Below are positions 59,150-64,000 of a stretch of DNA of 64,000 nucleotides, piece by piece. Position numbers and translations under genes: made by a program. A model generated the notes under the pieces. The model was not told the origin of the DNA. It was given only the letters and a program-made list of their open reading frames with translations, and ran no database searches. How positions within the stretch are numbered: position 1 is the stretch's first letter; every line of letters starts with the position of its first letter. The DNA is from Albula goreensis (lineage: Eukaryota; Chordata; Actinopteri; Albuliformes; Albulidae). The stretch is taken from assembly GCA_022829145.1 (NCBI GenBank), contig CM040741.1, positions 44,004,534 to 44,068,533 on the forward strand, written 5' to 3'.

Positions 59150-59517
59150 ATGAGGCTGCTGAGTGGCTCAATCTGCTAAGTCATTGGTCTAATGTGTACA
59201 AGGTCCTTTCAGTCTGAATCAAAATGGTGCCAGTGACGACTGTGGCTGGAGGCTATCCAGAGCACGGCACATTGGAATTTCCACCTTGAATTGTGAACCA
59301 ACCTTTGGACTATCAGGCCCACTTAAATGTAGCACAAGAAGTGTCCTCTTCCTAAACAGTGTCTGAGCAAGCTTAACTGAATGGCAACTTACCTAAATGT
59401 TAAGAGGGGTCCTGATCTATTCTGTCACCTTCGGCACTTGGGAATTTGCCCCTCTCAAGGGTTATCTTTTCACTTTTTTGCACTTTGCATTAAAATGCCT
59501 TTAATGTAATGTTATGT
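59150..59517 (+). repeat. Possible tRNA-derived SINE
   Basis: GGCTGCTGAGTGGCTCAATC and CTAAGTCATTGGTCTAATG resemble a tRNA 5' half with A-box. A degenerate B-box (AGTCTGAATC) follows at about 59210-59219, and the 3' end shows TTTAATGTAATGTTATGTA, a tail type common in fish SINEs. The boundaries are approximate. Confidence 0.5.
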
Positions 59518-62500
59518 ACAACGCAGCAAAAAACTATTTTTTTACATCACATTATTTAGGGGAGGAGAATATATTTTTGTACTTTCCCTAAATTTGGAAT
59601 TTCAGCAAAACACAGAAAAAAACTAGGGGTAAAATTCAAGGGTAAAATATAAAACAATATGAAAGGCTATGTATACATTTTTTCCTGTTCAAATAGAAGA
59701 ATGGCTTGACCTCTGATATTTTCACAAAGATAGTGCACTCACTACATGAAATTCCAGAATAATTACTCATGTAAAGTCAATTTAAGAGACAAACAAATGG
59801 ACCAGTGAACAGCAAATGACACAGTTTGCATGCATGCACTTACCTGTTTGGCAACTGGAAAGATTAATTGACAGAATTGCCTTGGAATGTTATTGAATGT
59901 CCCTTACTTAAAACAAAGAGTTCCATTAATTTGTCAGCACCAGCCCAATCGCAGCTTGTGATGCATGTGTACTCCATGCAGTTTGCATTCATATTGGGTC
60001 TTATATTAGGAATCGTGAGAGATTGGACAGAACATTAAGCCTATGTTATACAGACCCACTTGGGTTTCACTGATATATATCCCATTATATATTTACCAGG
60101 GTTCATTCAGTAGAAGACTAAAGGCTATCCTCAAGGCCAGGCGGCTTTAAACTACATAAATCCTATGGTCACTCCTCAGAATATCTCTTAAATTCCATGA
60201 ATCCCTTTTTTATTAGTTTCGCAAGACCAGCGCAATTTATTATTCCTGTCAACATTCCTCTGCTCCCCCATCGCAGAATATTGAATGGATGCAGCATTTA
60301 ACCCTCACTGTAGTATTTCCAAACAGACAGAACACTTGATTCCAGAATTACACTATGCATTTTATGGTTACATCATGCATTTTTGACATATATTGTTTGG
60401 TATGCAAAAACATCTTTCACAGCCTTTCACTACATGTTCTCCAATGTTTTCATTTATCACTTTTTTCATAACGCCTCAGACCTAAAACTAACTTCATAAC
60501 CCCAGAATAGTGTATTCATTGCCTCCAGAGTGCTTCGATAACCGCACCTTCATCCTACCCCAAATACTGATTTCTTGTCTTTTCAATACCACAACCATTC
60601 AATTAGGATTAGCCTACTCAATGATATGTTTTAACCTGTAGGCCATACAATCCTTCACTTGGTTGGAGCAGAGAGTAAATGTGTTGAAATAGTTAGTTAG
60701 CTTGCAATATCTCAACTATTTAACAATCAAAATATCAAAATATGATTTTGTCTTTTTTAAATTATTTTTATCTGTGTCAAATTAGACACACTAGTTACAA
60801 AAAACTATACACTATAGCAGGCAAGCGAGTATACCTCAATTCCAAGAACAAGCCAAAATAAGCCATAAACATTTGAGTTCCTTCAAAATGGATGATGTAG
60901 TGTTCTTTAACAAATGCAAAAAATCGAATGAAATCTCCATGTTACTGCATAGTAATGGTGGTGAGTTCAATAACATAACTGGGAAATAACAGGAATTATA
61001 CATACTGGGGAGGGACAGCATGAGAAATGGGGGAGAAATGGGGGACTGATAAAGTAGTATGAGGACCTTATCAAGAGTACCATATTGGCTAACATCTGCA
61101 TTTAGTTAACCTAACATCAACACAAAATACATATAAACATACATAAAATATCTTAAACTATAGAAGAACAACTCCCTATGTGCAATATATCCCTGGCAAA
61201 ACGTAATGCAGTCACCACCAGACAGACTGTAGCATAGCAGCTATTCTTCAAAAAGCTTGTCTGTGGGTCTTTGTGTCTTGGGGGCAAGAAAAAACAGACT
61301 TCAGTGGTCTTTGTGTCTGAGGAGAGCCAGCTATAGATATACTCCCTCATTCCTTTTGTAAAATCTGTTTAAAACAGGCTTCCATGACCTACCATTAAAT
61401 TATGATTCAGAATTGACCAAATGCTACAGATTGGTTTACCGAGTTCTGCGTAGGCCAGATTGAGTTGTAACAATTATGCTTCTGCTTGAATGATTAAATA
61501 AGCCTTGATAATTTACAAGATAAAAAGAAGTATTTTGACTCTGGCAATGTGTGGTTTGTTCAGGGAGGGGCCGAGCAATTCCCTGCCCCCTGTTAAAATG
61601 ATACACACATAGAAATATTAAGAGTAATTCTTCTCCACACAGAGCACATTGCCCACCAGATGGCTTGTGACCCAAAGTACCAGTATGTAAGATTTAACAT
61701 CATCTTGTAATTCTTTAGCTAAATAGTTCCCTTCCAGCTGTTTCCCTAGACATGAAAGATTAGCCAATCAGCTTTGTTTGTATTATTATTATGCATTTGC
61801 CCCAATTTTCTTGTTTCACTTATTTCAGTGGTATACAATGCAGATGACAGCATATTGTTTTGCATTAATATTCTAAATCTTAAGCCGGCTTCCACTTGAA
61901 TTGAGATGGCAAAGAGCTAAAAATACCTGATGTTACAGTGTGGTATTGTGAGACACATTGGTTGTGGCAGGAGAGCGGAGGTGTGCAGGCCTGTATGTGG
62001 GGGACAAAGGATACCAGTTTCATTAGGGGCCCCCTCTGTGCCTGCTCCACCCTCACATCCCTCAGGCATATCCTCATAATAATTTGATTTTGATACTGCT
62101 CTGCTGGTGCCTGACTTAAGTAGGTAATTTTAATATTTTATCCATGCTACCCAGTTCCAACAGGCCTCAGATGTGCTGATCTGTGAATTTGCATACTGCT
62201 GCTCAGCGGTGCCGTCCATATGTGCGGCAGTATAGCTTATCGTTTGAGACTGGAACAGGGGCCAATGATTTGAGTACTGCTGAGACGTCACACATAAGCT
62301 AGCCTTGACCTTACAGAAAACAGGAAAATATTGTATATTTCCCACCCAAGTGGCTTTCAGATTTTAAAAAGGAGGTTTCAACACATGCGCACTAACTATA
62401 CGATGGGATATAGTTTCACATGTGAACAACAGATCCTCCGTTTATCATTTTTGTTAGACTGAAGTACCCACAATTTAACCTTTTATCCCTCAGTTTGAGA

Positions 62501-63289
62501 CAATTATATAACCTCCAAGTGAAATCCACAAATGTTTTTTAAAAAGGTTAAAAGTAGTCATGTTTTTGGTGGCCCATGAAGTCCTCTGTATGTGTCAGTG
62601 ACATGGTCATGAAGCTCAAGAAGAATGTAATGTCAATTATCAAGAATCAAAGAATTAAAAATAATCAGTTTATGGGTAGAATTCTCAATTATGATTGTTT
62701 CAACACCTTTTGAGTTTACATTGCTATTACTATCGCTATGAATATGCCACCACAAATATTCCTGATTACATCACATCTGCATAGTGCAATAGTATAGTGC
62801 TTCCCTTTGCTCGCTTTTCCTTTGGCTTGATGTGCCTTCAAAAATACGTGTGCAGGTGAACGTCATTTTCTCTGCTGGCTAAACATTGTGTACCTTATAG
62901 CTCTATGATCTATAATGTATGGTTCAAAAGTGCTACCTTTACTAATTACATTTAAAAAGGGGCATTCCACTATACTGAAAGCAGATATACAGTGCAGCTG
63001 GATTTCATTTCAAGAATGCTGTTAAGATGAGAATACTCTCCCTCCTGTCCCTCTTCAGCACCCACCCATCCCCCGACCTTCATACATCCCCACTACATCT
63101 CATTACTGAGATCCATATTTCAAACCACAACACAAATTTACATCTAAATATAATCAACTCAGAACAGACTAACAAGCAGTCTGGACAATATTTGCATTTG
63201 CCTTCCAACAGTTAGTCCAGAAGATGAGGAGTTAATGAACTACCAACGAAGACCCACACACCACCTGACTGAGAGACAGAAAGATAAAT

Positions 63290-63323
63290 GGAGAGAGTGA
63301 AAGAGAGAGAAAGAGAGAGAGAG
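63290..63323. repeat. (GA)n microsatellite
   Basis: GAGAGAGTGAAAGAGAGAGA followed by further GA units. Confidence 0.93.
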
Positions 63324-64000
63324 GCATTGCCGCACTGAGTACTGCATTGATCATGCACTCCAGTGACAGGCTGTCGATCGGTCGGACGGCAGAGAACATT
63401 GCCGCAGCCAACGAGATCAAACAGGCTCCCACAATTAGATCAACATACAGTATCTACTTGAGCAAAATTTACCTGCGGGCCTGCCAACCAGATGCTTGTT
63501 CATGTAAAAATACGGGCAGGGTAGAGGGAGGACAGAGGTGCCATGTCAAGCTAAACCATTAGTACGCATCCTCCTCTATCTGCTCTACTGCTAATAACAC
63601 TGCTGACTAAGAGACCGTTCCCTTAGCCATGCAGCCATACATATACACAACATATTGACTCTCACAAATGCCTCTAAGCTCTGTTACACTCCATTCTCTT
63701 ATATATTTTCCAGTAGAATTTTAGAGTTAAGTGAATGTCATCGCTAATGTATGTGATAACAGGGGAAAGCATGAATTCATCTGTAGCCCTCTAATTTATA
63801 AACCCTGAGATTATGCAACTAAAGAATGAGAGAATCATTTGACTGGATGTACAGGGGTTACTAATATTATTTTACAAGAACTCCTCAATTATGATATGTA
63901 ATGCATGAAATGCATCTTAAGTACTGACAGACAAGACGATGTTAACAAAAATTGCATAACCACTGTCCTAGATACAGTACTAAAAATCAGCTTTTGAACT

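Larger units (their letters stand above)
46352..64000 (-). other. Region upstream of mapk10 exon 1: 5' leader intron(s) or flank
   Basis: The acceptor at 46352-46354 implies that transcription starts further upstream, so at least part of this 17.6 kb should be intronic. I recognise no leader exon, CpG island, promoter or other gene. It holds the 33-bp minisatellite, an AT-rich tract (48069-48121), a Tigger-like MITE, a (CA)n tract, a SINE-like repeat and a GA tract. Confidence 0.7.

Overview
The window reads as vertebrate nuclear DNA, most likely from a ray-finned fish. It holds one interrupted gene with large AT-rich introns, many simple repeats, and a dispersed tRNA-derived repeat (about 7401-7709) of a type I know from teleost genomes. 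I see no bacterial-style operons, CRISPR arrays or intact transposase genes.

The whole coding sequence of one gene can be assembled on the minus strand: mapk10, the c-Jun N-terminal kinase JNK3. Thirteen coding exons run from 46345 down to 1690. All have AG/GT junctions and matching codon phase. Taking one of the two alternative seventh exons, they total 1395 nt, or 464 residues plus a stop. This equals the length I recall for the long mammalian JNK3 isoform. The N-terminal extension specific to JNK3, the glycine-rich loop, lysine 93, HRD, DFG and TPY motifs, and the GPLGCCR C-terminus are all present.

Three alternative-processing signals are readable. (1) Two 72-nt versions of exon 7 (22280-22351 and 18367-18438) each carry a U12-type donor (GTATCCTT) and an ordinary U2-type acceptor. 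The intron before exon 8 has a U12-like branch point 16 nt from its AG. This arrangement would make the two exons mutually exclusive through spliceosome incompatibility. (2) Exon 12 has two acceptors 5 nt apart, giving a 464-residue form or a 422-residue form ending AQVQP. (3) Translation could start in exon 1, or at an internal methionine in exon 2 (residue 39) that is also used as a start in the family.

Layout: 1-1689, presumptive 3' UTR and flank; 1690-15011, exons 12 to 8; 18367-24432, exons 7b, 7a, 6 and 5; 26415-30000, exons 4 and 3; 39833-40002, exon 2; 46280-46351, exon 1 with a short leader; 46352-64000, no coding sequence, presumably a 5' leader intron or upstream flank. Non-coding parts hold a Tigger-like MITE with TA duplications (51312-51643), a 33-bp minisatellite (47508-47972), SINE-like repeats, candidate MITEs and microsatellites. 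I found no second gene. The most interesting feature is the U12/U2 switch around exons 7a and 7b. JNK genes in general are known to have duplicated exons here, so this is not a new system.
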